In this document: positions 45,000 through 54,839 of the stretch, piece after piece | How positions within the stretch are numbered: position 1 is the first letter of the stretch | Layout of the letters: each line of letters begins with the position of its first letter | NCBI RefSeq assembly: GCF_009905605.1 | Contig: NZ_JAAAKZ010000003.1 | Span: 372,001 to 436,000 of the forward strand | Source of the DNA: Runella sp. CRIBMP | GTDB taxonomy: Bacteria > Bacteroidota > Bacteroidia > Cytophagales > Spirosomataceae | Length of the DNA: 64,000 nt | Direction of reading: 5' to 3' | Program-made: the position numbers and the translations under genes | The notes under the pieces: model-generated | Databases searched by the model: none | What the model saw: only the letters and a program-made list of their open reading frames with translations | Told to the model about the DNA's origin: nothing

Positions 45000-45899
45000 A
45001 TGAATTCTCCGCTGCACAAACCCACTTTTGTCGATTACCTGCATTTGCATTTTTTAGTACTTATCTGGGGCTTTACGGCCATTTTGGGGAAACTGATTAA
45101 TCCGCAACTTTCGCGTATTAGTCTCACGTTTTTTCGAACCTTATTGGCGGCCGTTGGTTTGGCCGTGGTGCTGTGGCTTTGGAAAGAATGGAAGCGCGTA
45201 CCAGCCAACGATCGTTGGGCCATGCTCGGGGTGGGGGCTATCATGGGGCTGCATTGGCTGACGTTCTTTGGCTCAGCGCACGTATCGAGTGCGTCGGTGT
45301 GTTTGGCGGGAATGTCTACTACGTCGCTTTTTACTTCATTGTTGGAGCCGTTGTTTGCGCGGCGGCGGGTGCGGCCGCTGGAAATTTTGCTGAGCTTGCT
45401 GGTGATTGTAGGGCTTTACCTCATTTTTCGGTTTGAGGTAGACCAATCGTTAGGCTTGGGTTTAGCGCTGGTTTCGGCGTTTTTGGCGGCTCTTTTTACC
45501 ATTGCCAACAGCCGTTTTGCGCGCCGACACAATGCGCTTCTGATTACCTTTTATGAAATGAACGGCGCCACTATGGCCATGTTGATAGGTTTGGCGGGCG
45601 TGGCTTTTACGAGCGGGCTGACTGACGAGGAAATGATTCCGCAATCAACGGATTGGCTCTGGCTAGGTATTTTGGCTTTCGTTTGTACGGTGTACGCGTA
45701 TTCGGCAAGCGTGCATTTATTGCGAAAAGTCTCTCCTTTTACGCTCAATCTAACCATCAATCTGGAGCCGGTCTACGGCATGGCACTGGCGTATTTTATC
45801 CTCAATGAGCGCATGACGGCGGGTTTTTATGCTGGCTCGGTGGTGATATTGCTGTCGGTGATTATATACCCGATGCTCAACGCGCGTTTTGCCAAGTAA
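45000..45899 (+). CDS. EamA/DMT family transporter
   Basis: 299 residues with ten predicted membrane helices in two EamA halves (HFLVLIWGFTAILGKLI, GVGAIMGLHWLTFFGSAHVS; LGILAFVCTVYAYSASVHLL, VYGMALAYFILNERMTAG). It is a drug/metabolite exporter-type permease of unknown substrate. It converges on the TlpA-like gene with two bases between stops. Confidence 0.9.
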   Translation: MNSPLHKPTFVDYLHLHFLVLIWGFTAILGKLINPQLSRISLTFFRTLLAAVGLAVVLWLWKEWKRVPANDRWAMLGVGAIMGLHWLTFFGSAHVSSASVCLAGMSTTSLFTSLLEPLFARRRVRPLEILLSLLVIVGLYLIFRFEVDQSLGLGLALVSAFLAALFTIANSRFARRHNALLITFYEMNGATMAMLIGLAGVAFTSGLTDEEMIPQSTDWLWLGILAFVCTVYAYSASVHLLRKVSPFTLNLTINLEPVYGMALAYFILNERMTAGFYAGSVVILLSVIIYPMLNARFAK

Positions 45900-45901
45900 G
45901 A

Positions 45902-47602
45902 TCAGTTAAAAACCTTATTCCAAATTTTATTCCAGCCTTCACGGTCGGCGGGCAGGGGCGCATTGCGACGGATATATTTGCCTTTGGCGTCAAGAAGTGC
46001 ACAGTGAGGCACGCTGTCAATTTCCCATTCTGTTACAAAATTGACATCTTGAGTTTCGCTTAGTTTGATATGTAAACCTCTACTTTTGTTTTTTATCACC
46101 GACTGAATCCAAAGCTCATTAGTAGTTTGATGCTCACATAGATAGACAAAGGCTATTTTGTTTTCGGGTAATCGCTCTCGCAACGCTCTTGCTTCCTCTA
46201 AAGCAGCACGCCCTACATCGTCATTGGTCCAAAAAATCAGGTAGATATTTCTCCCTAAATATTTTTTCTTGATTTGCTCCCAAATAGTAATAGCACTTGT
46301 AAATTCACTGTATTTAGCCAGAAATACGCCCGACTTGACTTCCAACGGGTCATCGACCGTTGCTGTCTCTATTTTTGATTTGGCGTTACGAATCACCGCT
46401 GAATCAAGGTTCTCAATGTGGTGAAGTTCATCCAATGAGCGGACATAAAAAGAATTTTTGAGCGAAGGTCGAAGGTGATCATACCACAGCGTCAGGTTCT
46501 TTAAGGTAACGTTGTTGATGTTTTCTGCATAAAACGCCGCCTTCAGGTAATCCAGTTTATTGGCAGAATGGGCTGTACCGAATTTACGAATGAACAATTC
46601 GTAGGCTGCGATCCGTCTGAGTGTATCCTCTTTTCGGTTAAAGAGGTTGCTCAACCATTTCAACTCCCGCATTTTGGCTGTTTCGCCCTGCGCATATCTC
46701 GCCAATTTTAAGCTGTCGTCGGGTGAAATATCAGGAACGTATTGTAAAATCAAACGGGCTAGTGTATTGACAGGAAGCGACGACTCGGGAAGATCGGGCG
46801 TGGTTGTCAAGGCGTAATTGGTAAATTGTCGGTAACTGTCGGCTTTGGCAAACGTAAAAAAGCGATTGGTGTCCAATTCGGCCGTTGCAGACAAAGCCAA
46901 CGGTAGTATTTCCTGCTGTTGGATCAGATAATTATATAATTTTGCTTTGGCCGCTTCATTCAGCGATGAAGTTACCCATTGGTCCAGTAAGGCATCTTTG
47001 CCTTTGGCATAGGAGCGATAAAAGTCCAGCTTACGTTGGCGTTCCGACGCAGATTTTTCCCAAAAGAGCAGTGTGCTGGCGGCTTTAATAGGTTTTTCGG
47101 GATTGGCTTTGAGCCATTTGTTAAAGTCAACATAAAATTGGGCATGTAGGTTATTGGTGGCGGCATGAACGCCTTCAAAACGCAGAGGTACGTCACTCCG
47201 CGTCAGTGAATCACCATTGATCGTGACTTTTACCGTTCCGTTTTCCCCCAAAAAAGGCATCACTAGGTTGGCGTAGGTCAGATAACATTCTTCCAACGGA
47301 TAAACCAACGGCATCTTTAGCTCAAAGCTGCCGTCGGGTTGGAGTTGAGCGACCCGCACAATTTCTCGGTTCGCCTGTAAGATATTTACCCGTGCCACCG
47401 TGATCTCGGGGGCCTGACGGTACAGCCTTACCGTGAGATTTTCTATTTTTCCACGCACCGTTAGGGTGTCGGTTTGGGCGTATGACGAAGGAATGAACAA
47501 TGCGCTGAAGACGATGAGCCAAAGCAATAATAAAAGACGTTGGAGGCGTGGTCGAAAAAAAACGATTTCCCGCAGAAAGATACGATGCAGAAGTAGATTC
47601 AT
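45902..47602 (-). CDS. Large TlpA/thioredoxin-fold protein without CxxC
   Basis: 566 residues from ATG 47602; ATG 47638 would add 12. A signal segment (RLLLLLWLIVFSALFIPSSYAQ) is followed by a DUF4369-like beta domain (TVRGKIENLTV...PDGSFELKM), a helical middle and a C-terminal thioredoxin fold. In that fold, the position where WCxxC is expected reads FWTNDDVG (about residue 459), so no redox pair exists, while the cis-Pro segment SVPHCALLDAKGKY is kept. It is likely a periplasmic binding or folding factor, not a disulfide reductase. Family assignment is moderate. Confidence 0.78.
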   Translation of the reverse strand: MNLLLHRIFLREIVFFRPRLQRLLLLLWLIVFSALFIPSSYAQTDTLTVRGKIENLTVRLYRQAPEITVARVNILQANREIVRVAQLQPDGSFELKMPLVYPLEECYLTYANLVMPFLGENGTVKVTINGDSLTRSDVPLRFEGVHAATNNLHAQFYVDFNKWLKANPEKPIKAASTLLFWEKSASERQRKLDFYRSYAKGKDALLDQWVTSSLNEAAKAKLYNYLIQQQEILPLALSATAELDTNRFFTFAKADSYRQFTNYALTTTPDLPESSLPVNTLARLILQYVPDISPDDSLKLARYAQGETAKMRELKWLSNLFNRKEDTLRRIAAYELFIRKFGTAHSANKLDYLKAAFYAENINNVTLKNLTLWYDHLRPSLKNSFYVRSLDELHHIENLDSAVIRNAKSKIETATVDDPLEVKSGVFLAKYSEFTSAITIWEQIKKKYLGRNIYLIFWTNDDVGRAALEEARALRERLPENKIAFVYLCEHQTTNELWIQSVIKNKSRGLHIKLSETQDVNFVTEWEIDSVPHCALLDAKGKYIRRNAPLPADREGWNKIWNKVFN

Positions 47603-47611
47603 ACAGAGTGA

Positions 47612-47619
47612 CAAAGTTA
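47612..47619 (-). promoter_or_regulatory. Candidate -7 element of the TlpA-like gene
   Basis: TAACTTTG on the minus strand fits TAnnTTTG and ends 10 bp before ATG 47602. It lies inside the longer reading frame, which favours the shorter start. No -33 TTG was seen. Confidence 0.35.
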
Positions 47620-47701
47620 CTTTATTTCGCTTGATCATTGCTTTGACTTTTGGATGTACAAAATTAATAATTGCCCATGCTCACTTGGCATTCCTCGCTC
47701 C

Positions 47702-48892
47702 TTACTTCTGATTGTTGCCTCGACTTAGCTCAAACACGTGCTTTAAAATCTCTTCCTCTATTTCTCCGAAGGCTTCGCCCCGTCGGCTAACGGTCTCATA
47801 AGCTACTTTGAGGGCCTTTTCGATTCGGTATTCCGTGAAGCCTTCGGCCGCGCCGCCCCACGAAAAAGACGTAATATGCTTGGGTTGAAAGCCTGCGCCG
47901 AAAACGTTGGTGTTCACGCCCACCACCGTACCCGTATTAAACAAAGTACTGATGCCCGCTTTGGTAAAATCGCCCATAAAGAGGCCACAAAACAGACGGT
48001 TTGTGTCTTCCAAGGTTTCGGTGGCGTAGCTGTAAAGCTTCACGTTGGTATAATCATTTTTGAGGTTGGAATTGTTGCAATTCGCCCCTAAGTTACACCA
48101 CTCTCCCAAAACAGAATTCCCCAAAAAACCGTCGTGACCTTTGTTGCTGAAACCAAAAAGTACCGAGTTGCTGACCTCGCCGCCAATTTTGCAATGCGGC
48201 CCAACGCTAGTATTCATGCGCATTTTAGCGCCCCAATTGACGGTAGAGCCCTCGCCCAACGCAAACGGCCCCATAATAACGCTGCCTTCGTTGACGGTCG
48301 CATTCTTTCCGATGTAAATCGGACCATTTTCGGCATTCAGAATGGAAGCTCGTACGCTGGCTCCTTCTTCCAAAAATACATTTTCTGGGGCGTAGACGTG
48401 CGTAAAAGGGTCTGCCAAGGGCTCACTGACTCTGCCTTGGGTAAGAGCCACAAAATCTGCTTTGATTTGTGGACCGTTTTCGCCATAAATATCCCAAAGA
48501 CGTTTAATGGTAACAATAGGTTCGGAAAAACGAACTGTTTTCAACTCACTCACGGGGTTTACTACTTCAAACGGTGAACGGTAGGCAATGACTTGGTCGT
48601 TTGCGAGGGCAATCAATGCTTCCCCCGCTTTTAATTGGCCAACGGCCGTTGCGACTGAATCAGTTGCGCAGACGGCACCGTTGAGGAAAATATTATCGTT
48701 GGTGGCAACAAACGGGAATTTATGCTGAAGATAAGGCTCGGTCAAAAAAGAGGGTTGGGCATGAAGAAAATGCGCCCACTTTTCGGTCAATGTCAGGATG
48801 CCGCAGCGGATTTCTGACACGGGACGCGTGAAAGTAAACGGCAACAGATGCGGACGGACGGCGGCATCGTCATAAAGGATGTAATTGTTCAT
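47702..48892 (-). CDS. GlmU-family sugar nucleotidyl/acyltransferase-like protein
   Basis: 396 residues. The N-terminus (YILYDDAAVRPHLLPFTFTRPVSEIRCG) is a short nucleotidyltransferase-like part without the usual LxxGxGTRM loop. The C-terminal half is a left-handed beta-helix with hexapeptides (ASVRASILNAENGPIYIG, VNEGSVIMGPFALGEGS, CKIGGEVSNSV). It matches the Bacteroidota GlmU-like family with the activity not fully known. It may act in amino-sugar nucleotide or cell-envelope synthesis. Confidence 0.88.
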   Translation of the reverse strand: MNNYILYDDAAVRPHLLPFTFTRPVSEIRCGILTLTEKWAHFLHAQPSFLTEPYLQHKFPFVATNDNIFLNGAVCATDSVATAVGQLKAGEALIALANDQVIAYRSPFEVVNPVSELKTVRFSEPIVTIKRLWDIYGENGPQIKADFVALTQGRVSEPLADPFTHVYAPENVFLEEGASVRASILNAENGPIYIGKNATVNEGSVIMGPFALGEGSTVNWGAKMRMNTSVGPHCKIGGEVSNSVLFGFSNKGHDGFLGNSVLGEWCNLGANCNNSNLKNDYTNVKLYSYATETLEDTNRLFCGLFMGDFTKAGISTLFNTGTVVGVNTNVFGAGFQPKHITSFSWGGAAEGFTEYRIEKALKVAYETVSRRGEAFGEIEEEILKHVFELSRGNNQK

Positions 48893-49083
48893 AAGAATGA
48901 TTTTAGCGGTTCGATTCTACGAAATTTAGACTGGACTAGATGGCCTAAAATCCACGGAATGAATAAAATCTATTAGAGTTTTGACGGCTTTGGTCGCTAC
49001 AAAGATAAGTTTTGCGCAAAATTTATTAGGTTTGCCAATACAAACATTTTTGACCTGCCAAACTGTTAAATATACCATTAGCT

Positions 49084-50574
49084 ATGCCGAAATTATCTAA
49101 ACAAGTCATTGATAGCGAAACTCAATATACCTTTGATTTGCCCGTAAAAGTATTACAATTTGGAACAGGAGTGCTTCTGAGAGGGCTTTGCGACTACCTG
49201 ATTGATAAAGCAAACAAGCAACATATTTTCAATGGACGAATTGTAGTGGTAAAATCTACTGCAGGTTCGGCCGATGATTTTGCCGAGCAGGATGGCCTCT
49301 ATACGGTTTGCGTACGTGGGGTGGACAATGAAGGCCAAACCATCGACGAGGCCACGGCCGTTACGTCTATCAGCCGGGTCATTTCGGCGCAGGACAGTTG
49401 GCAGAGCATCCTACAGGTGGCGCGCAATCCGCATTTGGAAGTGATTATTTCAAATACTACTGAGGTAGGCATTCAGTACGTAGAGGAGAGCATTTTCCAG
49501 AGCCCGCCGCAATCATTTCCTGCCAAGTTGACCGCGTTTTTGTATGAGCGTTTTCGTACTTACGGAGGCAAAAAGGACAAGGGGTTGGTGGTAGTTCCTA
49601 CTGAATTGATTACCGATAACGGCCTCAAACTCCGTGAGTGCGTAGAAAAAATTTCCGTATATAATGAGTTAGGCAAGCTGTTTAATAAATGGCTTAAATA
49701 CCATGTTAAGTTCTGTAACTCGTTGGTAGACAGGATTGTGCCAGGTAAGCCCGACGCGGCCACACTTGCGGCGTTGCAAGAGAAAATCGGCTATGAAGAT
49801 GCGCTTTTGACGGTAGCTGAGCCTTATCTGTTGTGGGCGATTGAAGGAGATGAGCGCGTGAAGAAAGCCCTTTCTTTTGAGCAAATCAGCGAAAATGTCA
49901 TTGTCGACGAAGATATTTCTTATTACCGCGAACGCAAATTACGTATTCTGAACGGAAGCCACAGCGCGGCGGCTCCTTTGGGTTATTTAAGCGGGTTTGA
50001 CATCACGTTTCAGTGCATGAACGACCCCGCTATGTCGAAATATTACGAAAAGATTATCTACGACGAAATAGTCCCGACGCTGCCGTTTGAGGAGCAAATG
50101 GACGAGCTGAAAGTATTTGCGGGGGATATTCTGAATCGTTACCGTAACCCATTTATTCAGCAAAAACTCATCGGGATTACGCTTCAGCAATCGTCGAAAA
50201 TGAACGCGCGCAATGTAGCCACCATTCGTCGTTATTATCAACAATTCAATAAAGCGCCTAAGTTGTTTACGATTGGCTTTGCTGCCTATTTGCTGTTTAT
50301 GCGGGCTGTTAAGCAACAAAATGAGCATTATTTCGGTCAACGTGGGGAGGAGTTTTACGTTATCAATGACGAACAAGCGGCGTATTTCTACGAGCAATGG
50401 CAGGGCGTGACGGTCGAAACCGTACCTGCATTTGTGCAAGCGGTATTGAGCAATACCAAACTTTGGGATACCGATTTGACCAAGCTCCCTGGTTTTGCCG
50501 AAACCGTGACGGAGTATTTGGCGGAAATGATGAACACTAGCGTAAAAACTACCTTGGAAAAAGCAATTCTATAA
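49084..50574 (+). CDS. uxaB: Tagaturonate reductase
   Basis: 496 residues of the mannitol/tagaturonate dehydrogenase family. An NAD-binding region lies near the N-terminus (VLQFGTGVLLRGLCDYLIDKA), with ISNTTEVGIQ, a substrate block with VVPTELITDNG, and the conserved KxxxxNGxHS-type RKLRILNGSHSAAA near 285. It reduces tagaturonate to altronate in galacturonate catabolism. No other uxa genes are in the window. A hairpin follows its stop. Confidence 0.9.
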   Translation: MPKLSKQVIDSETQYTFDLPVKVLQFGTGVLLRGLCDYLIDKANKQHIFNGRIVVVKSTAGSADDFAEQDGLYTVCVRGVDNEGQTIDEATAVTSISRVISAQDSWQSILQVARNPHLEVIISNTTEVGIQYVEESIFQSPPQSFPAKLTAFLYERFRTYGGKKDKGLVVVPTELITDNGLKLRECVEKISVYNELGKLFNKWLKYHVKFCNSLVDRIVPGKPDAATLAALQEKIGYEDALLTVAEPYLLWAIEGDERVKKALSFEQISENVIVDEDISYYRERKLRILNGSHSAAAPLGYLSGFDITFQCMNDPAMSKYYEKIIYDEIVPTLPFEEQMDELKVFAGDILNRYRNPFIQQKLIGITLQQSSKMNARNVATIRRYYQQFNKAPKLFTIGFAAYLLFMRAVKQQNEHYFGQRGEEFYVINDEQAAYFYEQWQGVTVETVPAFVQAVLSNTKLWDTDLTKLPGFAETVTEYLAEMMNTSVKTTLEKAIL

Positions 50575-50591
50575 TCATAAATGTAAGCGTA

Positions 50592-50633
50592 AAGGGGTTA
50601 GGTGTTAGGTATTGACTTAACTTCTAACCCCTT
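50592..50633 (+). terminator. Likely terminator of uxaB
   Basis: AAGGGGTTAG and CTAACCCCTT form a perfect 10-bp stem around a 22-nt loop, beginning 18 bp after the stop. A short T-tract follows. Confidence 0.65.
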
Positions 50634-50660
50634 CACTTTTAGCACTAAATCTGGAAAGCT

Positions 50661-51302
50661 ATGTTGAAAAATAAATTTTTACAATTGCTGATTGCCATCG
50701 TTATCATCGGGGTGATTGGCTATACTTTTTTTGGGGAAGAAACAACGGTTTCGGACGCCGACTATGTGGCGCAGTTGGAGAAAGACCGCAAAGAAAAAGA
50801 TAAGTTTTACCAAGATTCCGATACCTCTCCGATTGGCGACAAAGCGGCTTTTAAAGGTCTTAATTATTTCGCACCCAACCCTGCCTACAAAGTGGTGGCT
50901 ACTATTATCCCTTACCACGCTCAAGATAAGCAAGTAGCCGTACCCATGACCGACGGCAGCACCACCACCTACGAAAAATACGGTTTTGCGGAATTTACAT
51001 TGCCTGATGCAAGCAAGGCGGCCGAGCTGAACGTGTATCGCCTGCTCATTTATAAACATGAGAAAGGCCTTTCTATTCTGTTTCGCGATGCCACAGCCCC
51101 GCAGGAAACCTATGGCGGCGGGCGTTATTTAGATTTTAAAACCGACGATATAACCGACGGCAAACTCACCCTCGACTTCAACGTCGCCTATAATCCCTAC
51201 TGCGCTTACAACCCTACTTACGCCTGCCCCATTCCGCCCAAAGAGAATAACTTGCCCGTACGGGTGGAAGCGGGAGAGAAGATTTATGAGAAGCATGAGT
51301 AA
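50661..51302 (+). CDS. DUF1684 family protein
   Basis: 213 residues with an N-terminal membrane anchor (LQLLIAIVIIGVIGYTFFG) and the DUF1684 domain, including the YNPYCAYNPTYACPIPPKENNLPV block near the C-terminus with two Cys residues. Function is unknown. The gene stands alone between uxaB and pheT. Confidence 0.87.
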   Translation: MLKNKFLQLLIAIVIIGVIGYTFFGEETTVSDADYVAQLEKDRKEKDKFYQDSDTSPIGDKAAFKGLNYFAPNPAYKVVATIIPYHAQDKQVAVPMTDGSTTTYEKYGFAEFTLPDASKAAELNVYRLLIYKHEKGLSILFRDATAPQETYGGGRYLDFKTDDITDGKLTLDFNVAYNPYCAYNPTYACPIPPKENNLPVRVEAGEKIYEKHE

Positions 51303-51401
51303 AGTTGAAGAATGAGACCGCTGTCCTGAAGATCTTCTGGATTTGGAAAAACTTACCTCCATTGGAAGCGTAGTATTTCAATGCTTTTCCCTAAAATCCC
51401 C

Positions 51402-51409
51402 TAATTTTG
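51402..51409 (+). promoter_or_regulatory. Candidate -7 element of pheT
   Basis: TAATTTTG fits TAnnTTTG, about 100 bp before the pheT start. No clear TTG was seen upstream. Confidence 0.4.
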
Positions 51410-51507
51410 CGGTGCCTTTGGGCAAAAGTTGCTGGTTATTGGTTGGACGTTGGTTGAAAAACGTTGCCCGATAACGGCAGACTAGTATAACGATTAACAA
51501 ATTCTCA

Positions 51508-53943
51508 ATGAAAATTTCCTATAACTGGCTTAAAGAACTAATTGATATTCAGGAGTCTGCCGAAGAAGTCGGTAAATTGTTGACCGCCACGGGTCTCGAA
51601 GTGGAAGGCATCGACCCGGTCCAACGCGTGGAAGGAGGATTGGAGGGCATCGTGATTGGAAAGGTGCTTACGTGCGAACCTTTTACCGTCAAAGAAAAAA
51701 CATTGCACCTTACTACGGTAGATATTGGCGCGGATGTGCCATCCAATATCGTGTGTGGGGCGGCCAACGTAGCTGTTGGGCAGAAAGTAGTCGTAGCCAC
51801 TGTGGGAGCCACGATTCATCCGACTGACGGGGAGCCTTTTACCATTGCGAAGCGCAAAGTGTATGGCCACCCTTCCGAAGGAATGATTTGTGCTGAAGAC
51901 GAAATCGGCTTGGGTACATCACACGCGGGCATCATGGTATTGGATACTGATTTACCCAATGGCACGTCGGCGGCGGAATACTTCGGCTTGTTGCCCGATT
52001 ACGTCATTGAAATCGGGCTGACGCCCAACCGCGCCGATGCGGCCTCTCACCTCGGCGTGGCTCGCGACTTGAAAGCGGTGCTGAACCGAGAACTGAAAAT
52101 GCCCGCAGTTGAAAACTTTACCGTTTCAACTACAACCTCGCCTATCGAAGTAAGTGTTGAAAACTCCGAAGCCTGTCCGCGTTATGCAGGGCTGACGATT
52201 TCGGGCTTGACCGTAACTGAGTCGCCCGATTGGTTGAAAGAAAAATTGCAGGCGGTAGGTGTGCGGCCGATTAACAACGTAGTGGATATCACCAACTACA
52301 TTTGCCACGAACTCGGCCAACCGTTGCACGCTTTTGATGCGGCCAAAATCATCGGCAACAAAGTAATCGTAAAAACGCTTCCTGCTGGTACGCCTTTCGT
52401 GACCCTTGACGGCGTAGAGCGCAAGCTGTCAGACCGAGATTTGATGATTTGTAACGCCGAAGAACCCATGTGTATCGGGGGCGTTTTTGGCGGCACTAAG
52501 TCAGGTGTTTCGGAGCAAACGACGGATATTTTTCTGGAAGCTGCTTATTTTTCTCCCGCTTCAATTCGCAAGACGGGTACTTTTCACGGCCTGAAAACCG
52601 ACGCCTCTTTCCGCTTCGAGCGCGGAACCGACCCCAATATGCCCGTCTATGCACTCAAGCGTGCGGCGTTGTTGATTCAGGAGGTAGCTGGCGGACAAGT
52701 ATCGTCGGAAATTGTGGATATTTATCCCAATCCGATTCCCAATCATGAAGTGAAAGTTAAGTACAAAAATGTCGATAGACTCATTGGCAAAGTACTAGAC
52801 CGCGCGCTGATTAAGCAGATCTTAACCAGCCTCGACATCGAAATTCAAGACGAAACACCCGAAGGGTTTTTGGCTTCTGTGGCCCCTTATCGCGTGGATG
52901 TGACGCGCGAAGCGGACGTCATTGAAGAAATCCTGCGGATTTATGGATTCGACAACATAGAGCTTTCCGAAAACTTAGCCACTGATTTCCTGTCGGGCTT
53001 CCCAATTGTCGACCCTGACAAACAGAAATTGCGCATTGCTAACCTTTTAGCCGCCAATGGATTTAACGAAACCATGTCAAATTCGTTGACAAAACCCATG
53101 TACAACGACGCAGTTCGGGCGAGTTTGCCTGGAGAAGATGTGGTAATGCTCAACCCTTTGAGCGAAGACCTCTCGGTGATGCGGCAGACGATGTTGTTTT
53201 CGGGATTGGAGTCATTGGCTTATAACCTGAACCGCCGTCAGCGTGATTTAAGAATATGTGAATTTGGAAAAACGTATCATAAGATTGGCGGAACGCCGCT
53301 CGAATCGAAATACAAGGAACTTTCGCACTTGGTTTTATTGATGGCGGGGCATCAACGGGCCGAAAGCTGGTTGGCCAAAGACCAAAAACTGGCTTTTCAC
53401 GACTTGGCAGGGATGGTACATTTGGTTTTGAATGCCTTTCGGGTGGCGCAGGTAGAGAAGCAGGAAATTCAAGACAAAACAATTTTTGAGTATGGCCTGT
53501 CTTATACCATTAAAAAGAAGCCCGTCGTTAGTTTTGGACAGGTAAAAGCGAAGCTGACCAAAATCGCCGATATCAAACAACCTGTTTTTTACGCCGATTT
53601 TGATTGGGCCTATTTGTTGAAACAATACAACGATAAGGTGCGTTTTACGGAAGTTTCTAAGTTTCCAGAAGTACGTCGTGATTTGTCGTTGGTGTTGGAT
53701 AAAGCCGTCACTTTTGAACAAATTCGTCAGACAGCCCATAAATATGAGCGAGAGTTGTTGACCAACATCAACGTGTTTGACGTATATGAAGGAGAAAATA
53801 TCGGAGCAGATAAAAAGTCGTATTCGGTAAGCTTCACGCTTCAGGATGAGACCCAAACCCTGACCGACAAAGTCATTGACAAAACCATGCAAAAATTAAT
53901 GATGGCCTTTGAAAAAGACTTAAATGCAGTAATACGTAAATAA
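51508..53943 (+). CDS. pheT: Phenylalanine-tRNA ligase beta subunit
   Basis: 811 residues, the usual length. N-terminal tRNA-binding (EMAP-type) domain (VIGKVLTCEPFTVKEKTLHLTTVDIG), B3/B4 domains (LGVARDLKAVLNRELK...), B5 domain, the catalytic-core-like domain, and the C-terminal ferredoxin-fold anticodon-binding domain (FPEVRRDLSLVLDK...). It pairs with PheS, not seen here. A small coiled-coil gene and zapA follow. Confidence 0.96.
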   Translation: MKISYNWLKELIDIQESAEEVGKLLTATGLEVEGIDPVQRVEGGLEGIVIGKVLTCEPFTVKEKTLHLTTVDIGADVPSNIVCGAANVAVGQKVVVATVGATIHPTDGEPFTIAKRKVYGHPSEGMICAEDEIGLGTSHAGIMVLDTDLPNGTSAAEYFGLLPDYVIEIGLTPNRADAASHLGVARDLKAVLNRELKMPAVENFTVSTTTSPIEVSVENSEACPRYAGLTISGLTVTESPDWLKEKLQAVGVRPINNVVDITNYICHELGQPLHAFDAAKIIGNKVIVKTLPAGTPFVTLDGVERKLSDRDLMICNAEEPMCIGGVFGGTKSGVSEQTTDIFLEAAYFSPASIRKTGTFHGLKTDASFRFERGTDPNMPVYALKRAALLIQEVAGGQVSSEIVDIYPNPIPNHEVKVKYKNVDRLIGKVLDRALIKQILTSLDIEIQDETPEGFLASVAPYRVDVTREADVIEEILRIYGFDNIELSENLATDFLSGFPIVDPDKQKLRIANLLAANGFNETMSNSLTKPMYNDAVRASLPGEDVVMLNPLSEDLSVMRQTMLFSGLESLAYNLNRRQRDLRICEFGKTYHKIGGTPLESKYKELSHLVLLMAGHQRAESWLAKDQKLAFHDLAGMVHLVLNAFRVAQVEKQEIQDKTIFEYGLSYTIKKKPVVSFGQVKAKLTKIADIKQPVFYADFDWAYLLKQYNDKVRFTEVSKFPEVRRDLSLVLDKAVTFEQIRQTAHKYERELLTNINVFDVYEGENIGADKKSYSVSFTLQDETQTLTDKVIDKTMQKLMMAFEKDLNAVIRK

Positions 53944-53961
53944 CAAATACCAGATGGATGA

Positions 53962-54001
53962 CCTTGGACGTTAGAAGAGTGTTCGTTTTTAATGTCCAAG
54001 G
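53962..54001 (+). terminator. Hairpin after pheT
   Basis: CCTTGGAC and GTCCAAGG form an 8-bp stem with a 24-nt loop, 19 bp after the pheT stop. There is no U-tract, so it may not terminate efficiently and the downstream genes may be co-transcribed. Confidence 0.4.
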
Positions 54002-54031
54002 TTGAAGTTTTACAGGATAACATAACTCGGC

Positions 54032-54430
54032 ATGAAACTTGTAACCTTCGAAGACGATAGACTTTTAGATGAGCTGAATTTTCAATTTCTGTTTGTGGAA
54101 AGAAGTGTCAGTGCGTTGCAAGCGGCTTACGCCCACGAAAAGGCGGCGCATAGCGAGCTAAAATCACGCTTTGAAGTCCTTCAAAAGCGTTATGACAAAC
54201 AAAACGAAGAGTTAAAATTTGAACGCCAAGAAATTAAAATCTTAAAAACGGAAAATAAACAATTGCGAGAAAAAGAACTTTCTTTGAAAGAAAAGTTAAA
54301 TAATTTCAAACAATTGTCTATAATTGTAAAAAACCCGAAAAACGTAGACGCGATTACGGAACTGAACACCAAATTGGACGAATACATTCGATACGTAGAA
54401 GAAACCATCAATTTGTTACACACGTTGTGA
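54032..54430 (+). CDS. Small coiled-coil protein next to zapA
   Basis: 132 residues, almost wholly helical with heptad patterns (about residues 30-100: KSRFEVLQKRYDKQNEELKF, EIKILKTENKQLREKELSLK). It starts with a short conserved N-terminus (MKLVTFEDDRLLDELNFQF) and ends in a short helix. It directly precedes zapA (10 bp) and may be a ZapB-like partner in divisome assembly; this is an inference from position and coiled-coil structure. Confidence 0.75.
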   Translation: MKLVTFEDDRLLDELNFQFLFVERSVSALQAAYAHEKAAHSELKSRFEVLQKRYDKQNEELKFERQEIKILKTENKQLREKELSLKEKLNNFKQLSIIVKNPKNVDAITELNTKLDEYIRYVEETINLLHTL

Positions 54431-54440
54431 CCCAGACGCA

Positions 54441-54740
54441 ATGGAAACCATAAAAAAAAGGCGAATCGTAAGAGTAAAGATTGCCGATAAATCTTACGAA
54501 GTCTGGGCTGACTCAGACGAAGATGAGTCTTTTATGAGAGAAGCAGCCAAGAAAGTTGATGCACAGGTAGAACTTCGAATGAAAAAAGAAGGGGATATTC
54601 AGAAGGTTTTGGCAATGGTTTGCCTTGACTCGATGGTAGCTCGCCTAAAAGGAGATAACGATTTAGAAGTCATACAGTCAACAGTATTTAAACACTTAGA
54701 CTACCTACAAAGACACTTCAATCCATCGGGCCAAAACTAA
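54441..54740 (+). CDS. zapA: Cell division protein ZapA
   Basis: 99 residues with a ZapA-type N-terminal domain (VRVKIADKSYEVWADSDEDESFMREAAKKVDAQVE) and a C-terminal helix. ZapA promotes FtsZ bundling at the Z-ring. It is shorter in its coiled coil than in E. coli, as common here. It lies between the coiled-coil gene and rny. Confidence 0.9.
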   Translation: METIKKRRIVRVKIADKSYEVWADSDEDESFMREAAKKVDAQVELRMKKEGDIQKVLAMVCLDSMVARLKGDNDLEVIQSTVFKHLDYLQRHFNPSGQN

Positions 54741-54839
54741 TCCTTTTGGTCTCTTCCAATACGTTCAAAAAGGGATAGGTTCGGTACACTCAAGGCTGCG
54801 TTTAGGGAATATATGTTGAACCTATAAACACAGACACAG

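Noticed and set aside
54741-54839. 6S RNA gene between zapA and rny, by analogy with other bacteria
   Set aside because: Only 99 bp are available, and no long 6S-like hairpin is visible.
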